Shown: piece after piece, positions 14,491 through 21,894 of the stretch
Layout of the letters: the number at the start of each line of letters is the position of its first letter
Numbering within the stretch: the stretch's first letter is position 1
Source: a virus
IMG/VR virus record: IMGVR_UViG_3300032092_000226
Coordinates: 1 to 25,121 of that record
Strand: one strand, 5' to 3'
Length of the DNA stretch: 25,121 bases
Made by a program: the position numbers and the translations under genes
Notes under the pieces: generated by a model
Database searches by the model: none
What the model was told of the DNA's origin: nothing
Seen by the model: only the letters and a program-made list of their open reading frames with translations

Positions 14491-15077
14491 TTAGTAACGT
14501 TTCTTTGAAATTCTTTTAATATTGTTGACATGTAACTTCTATTTGAAAATCTGCCGCCAACAGTTGTTTTTGTTTGAATACCTTTTCCAGAACGAGAAGA
14601 AGGAGATTCTTTGTAAACATAGCTCCCTAAACCAGCAATTCCCTTCTCAATACCATCTAACCAACTTCTGCCGGGATTCCAAGGAATGGGAGAAATGTTA
14701 TAAAGAGCCTCTTTAGTTGGCGCGGCTATTTCAATTTTGAAATTTCCATTAGTCAATGCCTTAACTGAAAAATTGATTTTATTCCTTAAAAGTTGTTTTA
14801 CTGGTTGGGTTGGATCTGAACCTGATTCAAAACCAATAAATGAAAAAAGGTTTCCCTTACCACCTAGAGTTGATGAAGAATTTGAAGCAAGAACACCACC
14901 ATCTATTTCTACTGTAACAGGATCGTTTTCATATGCTTGAATCATTTGCTTTTGAGCATCATTAATCTTATTTTGCCATTCTTGTTTTATTAAAGAAGAA
15001 ACGATGGATCTATTCCCACCTTCTGTCATAGAAGCTGTAAGTGCGGCTTTATTAATATTTACTGTTATTTTTGCCAT
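14487..15077 (-). CDS. Tail completion / neck protein, HK97 gp10-like candidate
   Basis: 196 residues. It begins with a strand-helix (ITVNINKAAL, IVSSLIKQEWQNKINDAQKQMIQAY). Its C-terminus carries a Gly/Ser-rich loop followed by a basic helix (GGRFSNRSYMSTILKEFQRN), a pattern seen in HK97-gp10-type proteins that join the finished tail to the head. Order supports this: connector, head closure, this gene, terminator candidate, tube. The start overlaps the previous stop by one base (TAATG) and its own stop overlaps the next start (ATGA). Assignment to the family is by eye and moderately secure. Confidence 0.55.
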   Translation of the reverse strand: MAKITVNINKAALTASMTEGGNRSIVSSLIKQEWQNKINDAQKQMIQAYENDPVTVEIDGGVLASNSSSTLGGKGNLFSFIGFESGSDPTQPVKQLLRNKINFSVKALTNGNFKIEIAAPTKEALYNISPIPWNPGRSWLDGIEKGIAGLGSYVYKESPSSRSGKGIQTKTTVGGRFSNRSYMSTILKEFQRNVTK

Positions 15078-15514
15078 TACGATGTTCTCTGTAGCATCAC
15101 TTGAACGTAAGTAATATTAAATGGACCTATTGGACTCTGCTTCGAATCCACTTTGTAGTTTTCTCCATCAACCTCTATAACAGATGCTCTCTTAATTATT
15201 TCATAATCAGCCTTTGCAATTTTGATTCTACATTTGTCATTAGAAGAGGGAAGCATTGTATCTGTCATCCTTTCTTCCTCAGATTGTGTTGGATAATAAA
15301 TTCTTGCCTCTATTGGATATTTAACCTTTACTATATCTGAGACAACTATTGATTGGGCTTTAGTTCTATTATACAAAGGATTATAATCAACATCGGAACC
15401 AACAGATGTTGCTTCCTCAACAAATGCGTAAATGGTTCCTTTAAATGTATCATGAATATCGACAAACAAGCTGTCGATAGAAGCCTTTTCTGCATCTGTA
15501 AAAATAGAAGCCAT
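15077..15514 (-). CDS. Head closure / stopper protein candidate
   Basis: 145 residues. The N-terminal helix (DAEKASIDSLFVDIHDTF) is followed by a compact beta barrel with a closing pair VIEVDGENYKVDSKQSPIG and ITYVQVMLQR. This 'x-V-D-G-x-x-Y-x-V' hairpin near the C-terminus is typical of SPP1 gp16-like stoppers that seal the portal channel. The size matches the family. Translation is coupled by TAATG overlaps at both ends, to the connector upstream and the completion protein downstream. Confidence 0.55.
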   Translation of the reverse strand: MASIFTDAEKASIDSLFVDIHDTFKGTIYAFVEEATSVGSDVDYNPLYNRTKAQSIVVSDIVKVKYPIEARIYYPTQSEEERMTDTMLPSSNDKCRIKIAKADYEIIKRASVIEVDGENYKVDSKQSPIGPFNITYVQVMLQRTS

Positions 15515-16029
15515 TATTCAATACCTTGTCTTGGATGGAAGTAATCTAAACCTGCTCTAAACTCTATACCATCTTCTCCAGCCAATGAATTGGGAGAACA
15601 CTTAGTTGAATTATACTGAAATATTAAATTATCAAGTCTATCTTGAGCATCTCTCGCAAGATCTCCAAAGCTTTTTGAAATCGAGACTTTAGAAACCTTT
15701 TGAATAGAAGAGTCTCCTTCTCTAACCATCGTTATTGAATCAGCAAAAGAAGCAGAACTCCAAGTCAATCCTCTAAGAGTTTCTCTAGCAGATCTCTGAT
15801 AATAATCAATTTCATACATAGACATAAAAATAGACTTTTCTTCTGCAAGAAGACCACTTGGCCCAATTCCTCCAGTTGCATCTATATAAAAATCTTCATG
15901 AGTTAGAGAGTTTAAATCTCCAATATGGGTTCTAAGCCATCCAGAAACATAAGTAACAGGAAACCTTCCAGTATCGTCTGGAAAGCTATAAGTTACTATA
16001 TCAGAAGCTATTGAACCCAACTCATTCAT
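15514..16029 (-). CDS. Head-tail connector (adaptor) candidate
   Basis: 171 residues. First full-size neck gene after the capsid terminator. It has an N-terminal strand and helix region (SGWLRTHIGDLNSL) that may be the YSGWL-like start common to adaptors, a helix-rich middle (EEKSIFMSMYEIDYYQRSARETL) and a C-terminal helix (GDLARDAQDRLDNLIFQYN). A helical protein of this size next to the stopper gene fits the ring that docks under the portal (gp15/gp6 class). No catalytic motif. The family is inferred from order and helical content. Confidence 0.5.
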   Translation of the reverse strand: MNELGSIASDIVTYSFPDDTGRFPVTYVSGWLRTHIGDLNSLTHEDFYIDATGGIGPSGLLAEEKSIFMSMYEIDYYQRSARETLRGLTWSSASFADSITMVREGDSSIQKVSKVSISKSFGDLARDAQDRLDNLIFQYNSTKCSPNSLAGEDGIEFRAGLDYFHPRQGIE

Positions 16030-16044
16030 ATAGCAATATTACAC

Positions 16045-16428
16045 TTAAATAGTATCAATCAAATTTCTAATACGCTTTATAGCGGGATCATTCATGTCAG
16101 GACCATTTTTTGGCCCAGAAATGTTTTGCCTTGATCTTCTAATAAAATCAGTAAAAGATTGCATAAGCTGTTTTCTTAAAACATTCTCTCTGGAAACAGG
16201 AGTAATTCCAACCCTAGAAGCTAAAACGCGAAGTTCGTCCAATGTCATTTCAGAAAGCTTCTTTTCAAAAGTCTCTGAATTAGTTGTTCCATATGGATTA
16301 GATCTTCCAGTTCCAAGGATTTCCTCAAGAGCTAGAATTTCCTTTTCCTGTTCTTCCCTTGTCTTGATTCTATTTTTCCCGTCAGTGATTTCAAGGTCAA
16401 TTAATTCTTTAGTTTTATCTTTCTTCAT
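16045..16428 (-). CDS. Small SAP/LEM-like (helix-extended-helix) protein
   Basis: 127 residues. Residues about 62-97 read as a SAP/HeH/Rho-N-like fold: a helix starting MTLDELRVLASRVGI, a turn, then a second basic helix VSRENVLRKQLMQSF. The N-terminal 60 residues are a charged, probably helical or disordered stretch, and the tail (SGPKNGPDMNDP) is flexible. Such small HeH/LEM-type proteins are often encoded between capsid and connector genes and may touch DNA or the head vertex. It is the first gene after the capsid terminator. A TATAAT at 16440-16435 lies six bases before the ATG and could allow a near-leaderless transcript, but no -35 box is visible. Confidence 0.55.
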   Translation of the reverse strand: MKKDKTKELIDLEITDGKNRIKTREEQEKEILALEEILGTGRSNPYGTTNSETFEKKLSEMTLDELRVLASRVGITPVSRENVLRKQLMQSFTDFIRRSRQNISGPKNGPDMNDPAIKRIRNLIDTI

Positions 16429-16467
16429 ATACTTATTATAGGTTAAAAATGCTTGTTTTTAAAATAT

Positions 16468-16497
16468 AAATAACCCACCTAAAAAGGTGGGTTATTT
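16468..16497 (-). terminator. Hairpin terminator after the major capsid gene
   Basis: A perfect 13-bp inverted repeat (arms 16468-16480 and 16485-16497, core AGGTGGGTTATTT) with a 4-base loop lies about 30 bases after the capsid stop codon. On the minus strand it is followed by the T-rich ATATTTTAAAAAC rather than a clean U tract, so termination is probably partial, letting some transcripts reach the neck genes. Confidence 0.75.
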
Positions 16498-16528
16498 ACA
16501 AACAATAGCTTTTTAATAACTAATATTA

Positions 16529-17656
16529 TCAGACGATAATACCAGTCAACACACGATCTTCGATAACGATACGACCTTCTTGGATCTTACCATACCAACC
16601 GAGTTTGTTTTGACGAGAAACGAACTGATCATCAACTTGAACGCTGACTTCAGTGGAGACACCTTCTTCACGAACGGCAGGTCTGATGAGAGACTCTTTC
16701 GATCTATCGATACCAACGATAATTTCTTGAGTATCTTCGAAAACGGCTCCTGCGATAGATGTAGATCCAGCAAGTGCATCAAAGATCTTGTTGTATCTCT
16801 GACCAATGCCCATTTCGAGGATTTCGATAATACCGATTCCGAAGAAGGAAGGAAGACCGCCTTGGTTCATGAGTTGCTTACGCATTTCTTCGGTAGCAGC
16901 AATCGAGGTAGCGCCAGAATTAAGAGTAGAACCTGACCGAGTGTTAACAGGATTGTAGGCCATGTTACGAAGCTCTTCGACCATTTCTGGCGACATAAGC
17001 AAGTCAGTAACTCCAACCATTGGACCACCAACAGGTGTTCCACTTGAATACGAACTCCAGAGACGCTTGGAAAGCGTAATAAGACGATTAAAATCATCAA
17101 GTTGAAGTTGATCGGCGGCTGTTGAACGAATAATGTGATTACCAGCAGCAGATGCTCCATTAACTCTAGTATCAGCAGCAATAAGAGCGCCTAAAAGTTG
17201 GTTAATAGAAGTTTTTTCTTGCTTAAGAAGAAACTCTTGGGCCATTCTGGTGAAGACCTTGGAGATGTCGATGCTTCTACCCTTGCGAAGATACTTCTTA
17301 TCAAGAGAGATCGCGCTATCAAGCGTATAAGTCTTGAATTTAAGCTCGTCATGAGCGGGATAGAGTTCGTTGGTGCTAAGACCACCAGCAACAGACTGCG
17401 AGTGAATTCTGATATAATCTTCATCAGTCACATCGTGGAATAAGTCCAAGGGAATAGAAAGATTATCATCTTCGCTAAATGCTAAAGTCTGATAGAGGCT
17501 GGAGACAGTTGGTGCGCTGTTAATAACTTCGCTAATCACTGGACCAACTAATTCCGCAACAGCGGCTCTAGCTTCTTCCGCGATAAGCTTATCTTTCGAA
17601 GCACAAGCTTTGATAAGCTCAACTTGTTCGGGAGTTTCTTGAATACGAATTTTCAT
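16529..17656 (-). CDS. Major capsid protein, HK97 fold
   Basis: 375 residues, in the fixed order portal, protease/scaffold, decoration, capsid. The pattern fits HK97-type capsid proteins: an N-terminal helix (residues 1-45) that could act as a scaffolding arm, an E-loop-like segment (HDELKFKTYTLDSAISLDKKYL), a long spine helix (VFTRMAQEFLLKQEKTSINQLLGAL), a P-domain segment with VTDLLMSPEMVEELRNM, and the closing strand VIEDRVLTGIIV. DNA here is clearly GC-richer than the flanks and uses CGT for Arg where neighbours use AGA, as expected of the most abundant virion protein. The gene is followed by a terminator hairpin. The A/T-rich leader has no Shine-Dalgarno motif. Confidence 0.87.
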   Translation of the reverse strand: MKIRIQETPEQVELIKACASKDKLIAEEARAAVAELVGPVISEVINSAPTVSSLYQTLAFSEDDNLSIPLDLFHDVTDEDYIRIHSQSVAGGLSTNELYPAHDELKFKTYTLDSAISLDKKYLRKGRSIDISKVFTRMAQEFLLKQEKTSINQLLGALIAADTRVNGASAAGNHIIRSTAADQLQLDDFNRLITLSKRLWSSYSSGTPVGGPMVGVTDLLMSPEMVEELRNMAYNPVNTRSGSTLNSGATSIAATEEMRKQLMNQGGLPSFFGIGIIEILEMGIGQRYNKIFDALAGSTSIAGAVFEDTQEIIVGIDRSKESLIRPAVREEGVSTEVSVQVDDQFVSRQNKLGWYGKIQEGRIVIEDRVLTGIIV

Positions 17657-17682
17657 TTTTAAATTATATTAGTTGGTTAAAA

Positions 17683-18294
17683 TTAGACGGAGAATTTAAG
17701 TCTAGCATAGGGACCAGCAGCAAAATCAGTGTGTTGCTGGCTTTCTCTAAGCCCAGTTCCGATAAAGGTTCCGACTCTAACGGCGCTTTGAGCAGTCGTC
17801 AAAGAACCGAAGGCCACGCCAGTAACTTTTCCATCAGCAGTCACAACGGCAGCTTGTCCAACACTTGGACAGACACCACCAGCAAGACCGCGAACATTGA
17901 TTTCGACAACACCTCTGGATGCGACAGGAACCGCTTCGCCCGAAAGGACGCATTGAAGGTCTTGTTTCTTCTGAGGATAATAAAGAAGTTTTTCACCATT
18001 TTCATCAACTTCTCTAACGTCTCTTAAGATCATACCGATAATGAGACCAGCATCGCCAGTTCCAGCGGTAGTAACCTTTTGAGGAACAAAGGGATATTGA
18101 GATTTAGCATTACCAAGGGCGTTAGCAAAAGGACCGAAGTTTCCGTATTCCACGGGATCGAGGGTCAAATTGCCAGCAGAAACCTTGACGAACGTTCCGG
18201 CCTCGCCGGAATTTGAATCGAAAGAGTAACCATTGATTACATCTGTCTCATTAATGCTGCGGTAGGGGAGGAGGCGTGTGATTTGTTGTGCCAT
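17683..18294 (-). CDS. Probable capsid decoration / head-stabilising protein
   Basis: 203 residues, immediately upstream of the capsid gene (26-base gap), where lambda gpD-type or other decoration proteins are encoded. It is beta-rich with high Gly/Val/Ala content (GTFVKVSAGNLTLDP, GLIIGMILRDVREV, GVVEINVRGLAGG, QAAVVTADGKVTGVAF) and no helix-rich scaffold character, catalytic motif or signal peptide. Base composition is the GC-richest of the window (33 of 60 in 17881-17940), again consistent with a highly expressed virion part. Alternative: a minor head protein or vertex protein. No specific family recognised. Confidence 0.6.
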   Translation of the reverse strand: MAQQITRLLPYRSINETDVINGYSFDSNSGEAGTFVKVSAGNLTLDPVEYGNFGPFANALGNAKSQYPFVPQKVTTAGTGDAGLIIGMILRDVREVDENGEKLLYYPQKKQDLQCVLSGEAVPVASRGVVEINVRGLAGGVCPSVGQAAVVTADGKVTGVAFGSLTTAQSAVRVGTFIGTGLRESQQHTDFAAGPYARLKFSV

Positions 18295-18317
18295 GATGTT
18301 TGTTTGTTAAAGTTAAA

Positions 18318-19838
18318 TTATGCGGTTTGAAATTGAAGACCATTTTTCTTGATCTTTTGTAAAAGAGTTTCTTCGCTAGCGTATCCTGCGGTGTTGTTTG
18401 GAAGATTTGAGGCTTCAATTTCTTCAACTTCCAATTCAAGCTCAGTTTCAACTTCGTCTTGTTTGGAGGCTTTGCTTTCTAAGAGTTGTTCAGCAGCCTT
18501 TTCGATTTCAGCCTTCTTGGCTTCTTCTAAGGATGCGATTGCTTCCTTATCTTGTTTTGCGAAAAGAACTTCTGCTCTTGTTTTGAAATTCTCAAAAGAG
18601 GCTTCAGAAGAATCCAAATTCTTGACATCTTCGATAACAATCTTTTCTTGAGCTTCGGTTAATTCATACTTATCAAGAATAGCCTTAACTCTGGCATTGA
18701 ATAAATCGGCAGCAGCCTTTGCTTCGATTTCTTCCTTGATTGATCCAAGTTCTAAATTGTTTTTTTCGAATTCAGTCTTAACCAAGTCTAATTCGGCTAA
18801 GGCTTTTTCAAGATCCTTTTTGTTGGCGTCAGCTTGTGACTTCCATTCGTTTTGTTCGTCAAAAACTTTCTTGATTTGAAGAGCGATTTCCGAAGAAGCT
18901 TTACCTTCTTGAAGTTTCGCCATAAGCTGATTAAATTGTTGTTCGTTCATTGAAAATGATGATTTGTTAGCTTTTACAGATTTTTTATATTCTTGGGAAA
19001 ATAATTTGTCATTTTCTTCTTCCATTTCATCTTCTTTATCCATTTCTTCCTCTTCTTTTTCTTCTTCTTCGTATTCCTCGTCTTCAATAAGAACGTATAA
19101 TCCCTTCACTTCTGCTGCTGGAGTTTCTGTAATACCAACGCCTAAAGCATAAGCGGGGCCGTTAATTATTCTTCTGATTCTACCTTTGTTAGAGTAACCC
19201 GTTCCGCCGTAGGCTTTTAAGTTGCCTTTTAAACTAGAATAATTTTCATCTTCTTCTTCCATTTCTTCAACTTCATGCATCGAGCCTTCTCCAAATGCTA
19301 ATGCATAATTTCTAAAACCAACCTCCCACGAAGTGGAAAGAGATTGATAATTTTCACTATCAGGATCAGATGCTTGAATTAATTTCTCAGAAAGAGAAGG
19401 AAAAATATGGCGATAAATAATACCTGCCGCAGTAATGTAGAAAGGATCTTTGCGGTCTTTGTAAGCTTCAATCTCGTTGTCTTCGTATTCTGGTTGCTTA
19501 TCAGAGAAAGAGGCATTGATGATATGACCAACGATCTTATCTTTCATGTGTTCAACATTTATTGGCTTGTTAATAAATTGTTTAACAAGATCCATAGCAA
19601 CTGAAGTTTTAATGCCGTCGTCGTTTTGATTAAACTTATTTACAACAGCTAAATTAAAAACAACAGGAAGAACATCTATATTTTTTTCTGCATCAAAAGA
19701 TTCTGGCATTAAACTCTTCTTAGCAGAAGCTACCGCTTTTTCGGTAACTCCATATTTGTTCATTTCTTCTGGTTTAATAACTCTGATTGAGCCAATTAAG
19801 TTCGTTGATAAATTAGAGGTTGATTCTTCTTTCCACAT
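18318..19838 (-). CDS. Prohead maturation protease fused to scaffold
   Basis: 506 residues. The N-terminal part (about 40-245) resembles herpesvirus-assemblin-type phage prohead proteases. It has a His in the typical setting NKPINVEHMKDKIVGH (H97), a Ser cluster followed by WEVGF (S166/S168/S170) and a later strand with GPAYALGVGITE. Residues about 250-285 are an extremely acidic linker (runs of Glu). Residues about 295-480 are long charged helices typical of an internal scaffold (for example AKAAADLFNARVKAILDKY), ending in a short basic segment that could bind the capsid protein. One polypeptide thus carries both activities; such proteases usually destroy the scaffold, and themselves, after capsid assembly. 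The exact nucleophile among the serines is not certain. Confidence 0.82.
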   Translation of the reverse strand: MWKEESTSNLSTNLIGSIRVIKPEEMNKYGVTEKAVASAKKSLMPESFDAEKNIDVLPVVFNLAVVNKFNQNDDGIKTSVAMDLVKQFINKPINVEHMKDKIVGHIINASFSDKQPEYEDNEIEAYKDRKDPFYITAAGIIYRHIFPSLSEKLIQASDPDSENYQSLSTSWEVGFRNYALAFGEGSMHEVEEMEEEDENYSSLKGNLKAYGGTGYSNKGRIRRIINGPAYALGVGITETPAAEVKGLYVLIEDEEYEEEEKEEEEMDKEDEMEEENDKLFSQEYKKSVKANKSSFSMNEQQFNQLMAKLQEGKASSEIALQIKKVFDEQNEWKSQADANKKDLEKALAELDLVKTEFEKNNLELGSIKEEIEAKAAADLFNARVKAILDKYELTEAQEKIVIEDVKNLDSSEASFENFKTRAEVLFAKQDKEAIASLEEAKKAEIEKAAEQLLESKASKQDEVETELELEVEEIEASNLPNNTAGYASEETLLQKIKKNGLQFQTA

Positions 19839-19847
19839 TGTGATAAA

Positions 19848-21848
19848 TTAGTTAAGATTTTGAGAATGAAATAAAATTGACGAAGCCTCTAATGACAAAT
19901 TGTGTTCATTAGAAATTTCTAAGATTCCATCGTTTACACCTAAAGATGTTAAAACAGAAGGATTGACAATAACCTGTTCTAGCTTGTCCTTCCATTCTGA
20001 CTTTTCACATCCTTGAACAATAGCTAAACAAATTTCAGAAATAACCTTTTTTCTTTCCTTGGTCAAGCTCTTCAATGAAAGTTTTTGCTTATAAAAGGAT
20101 TCGGCTTCTGCTTGAAACTTAGAAATGCCTTCTAATGAAGACTTAATTGAATCAACGGCAAAATTTGCTTGGCTTTGTTTTTCAACTCCAGTGCCAGTTG
20201 GTCTTCCGCCTGTTGGCGCTGAAACCGTTGGATTGGAAGAATTTTGAGAAGGGGCTTTCTCTTCTTGGTTTTGGCCTACACTTCCTCCCAAAGCCAATGG
20301 TGACCAGTATCCTTTCTTTCTTTCAGAAACAAATTTCGATTGATCAAGCCCAAGCTCTTCTGAAGTTGGAAAAATTCCCTTATCAATAACATCCATGCCT
20401 TCATTTGGAGTAAGAATACCAAGTTCAACCATTCTCGCAATAAGCCTCTGCATGTCGGCATAGTTTAAAGCATCTGTTCTTTTAAATTCAATTTGAGGAG
20501 GACGCTTTAATCCCATTGTCTCACAAACATCGTTGATTTCTGGTTGTAAGAAGTCTTTGATAAATCTTTCTCTTACTTCTTCAATACGTTGAAGAAATAT
20601 CTTCAATTTAATTTCCGTATCAGCATACTTACTTTCACCAAGAAGGATATTGTTTAATCCCTCACGAATATCTTGGTTTAAAACTTCGTATTTTTCTTTA
20701 CCCATGACCTTTTGAAGATCAGGTATGACAAATTCGGCTTTTGTAGTATAGTCAGAAACTAAAACCCTACCCACGCTCTTGTTCTTAAAGATTTCTTGCA
20801 TGGCCTTTAAGTTTTGATGATTAATGCCGCCTTTTTCTGGCTCATTGCCCATCGTAACAAGAAGAATGACATTTTCAATTGATCTAGCAATAGCTTGGTC
20901 AACTTTCTTTAGCTCCATCTTTTTATTAATGTCATCAAGAACAGAATAACCGGGGGGAACCGCAAGAGGCTCGTAGTCCTGCTTTTTATAAAACACGGGG
21001 TGTAGTTTTAAAACATCCAAAGGAATTTGGATTTCCCTATTAATGATAAAAGTATTTGTATTTGATTTGGTTCTCTTGAGTTCGTCTTGAACTTCTTTTG
21101 GTAATGAATTAAAGATATCTTTATCCTTATCGGTCTTTGGATCTCTTAATTTTGCCATTTCAAAACTTGTCAAAATTTTAGCATAACTATAGTCTCCAAA
21201 ATTCATTTGCTCAGTAACCTCTATATCGGCAGGGTTAAGCATCAAATATCTAACAGGAATCTTTTTCTCTGTCAAAGTTGGAATAGGATTTTCGCTGTAG
21301 GCTTTAATAGAATTTGTATTAACTTTTGCCTCAAGATGAAGCATAAAAACATTACCACTTCTATAAATCTCTCTAAAGAACTGATCTTTTAAATCATAAA
21401 TCTTAATTTTATTAAGCCAAGCCTCAACAAAACGGCGGCTTTTCTCAGTTCCACTGTTCTTTTTAAAATAAATATCGGAGTTGGAAAATTCAGATAATAA
21501 ATCAATTGTTGATTTATAAACAGGAACATTAAAATAAGCCTTTTGAGATAAAACGATAGCATCTCTCACAGAAACTCCATCTGCTGAATAATCCCAAGGA
21601 AGAAGTCCATCGTCAATGTTTTTAAACCTTTTACGAAGAAGAGAAGATGTAGCTAAATTATCTCTAGTTCCAACTCTTGATCCAGAAGAGCTAGATAATC
21701 TACTAGCGGAACTTTCTTCTGAATAATAACCCTCTCCAATTAGCTCTGGCGCAACGGAAGCTTCTAAAAATGAAACGTTATCAATCGCATTTCCCTTTGA
21801 TAAGTTGCTCCAATATCCATCGTTCTTTTTCGTATATTTTCTTGGCAT
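19848..21848 (-). CDS. Portal protein with C-terminal extension
   Basis: 666 residues from the ATG at 21848 (MPRKYTKKN). The frame extends to a TTG at 21914 that would overlap the terminase end, but the ATG gives a clean 46-base gap and is preferred. Portal features: a helix with YKSTIDLLSEF followed by NSDIYF (residues about 105-130), the wing segment FFREIYRSGNVFMLHLEA (about 152-170), the stem/clip region with long helices (LNQDIREGLNNILLGESKYA near 390-410), and the LTPNEGMDVID helix near 475-487. The dodecameric portal is the DNA entry channel and packaging motor dock. A low-complexity Gln/Ser/Pro/Gly linker (about 515-565) leads to an extra helical domain of about 100 residues. The first 70 residues are Ser-rich and probably disordered. 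Confidence 0.88.
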   Translation of the reverse strand: MPRKYTKKNDGYWSNLSKGNAIDNVSFLEASVAPELIGEGYYSEESSASRLSSSSGSRVGTRDNLATSSLLRKRFKNIDDGLLPWDYSADGVSVRDAIVLSQKAYFNVPVYKSTIDLLSEFSNSDIYFKKNSGTEKSRRFVEAWLNKIKIYDLKDQFFREIYRSGNVFMLHLEAKVNTNSIKAYSENPIPTLTEKKIPVRYLMLNPADIEVTEQMNFGDYSYAKILTSFEMAKLRDPKTDKDKDIFNSLPKEVQDELKRTKSNTNTFIINREIQIPLDVLKLHPVFYKKQDYEPLAVPPGYSVLDDINKKMELKKVDQAIARSIENVILLVTMGNEPEKGGINHQNLKAMQEIFKNKSVGRVLVSDYTTKAEFVIPDLQKVMGKEKYEVLNQDIREGLNNILLGESKYADTEIKLKIFLQRIEEVRERFIKDFLQPEINDVCETMGLKRPPQIEFKRTDALNYADMQRLIARMVELGILTPNEGMDVIDKGIFPTSEELGLDQSKFVSERKKGYWSPLALGGSVGQNQEEKAPSQNSSNPTVSAPTGGRPTGTGVEKQSQANFAVDSIKSSLEGISKFQAEAESFYKQKLSLKSLTKERKKVISEICLAIVQGCEKSEWKDKLEQVIVNPSVLTSLGVNDGILEISNEHNLSLEASSILFHSQNLN

Positions 21849-21894
21849 ATTTGTTTCTACACAAAAGTTACTTTTTTTAACTTTAAAAGTTACT

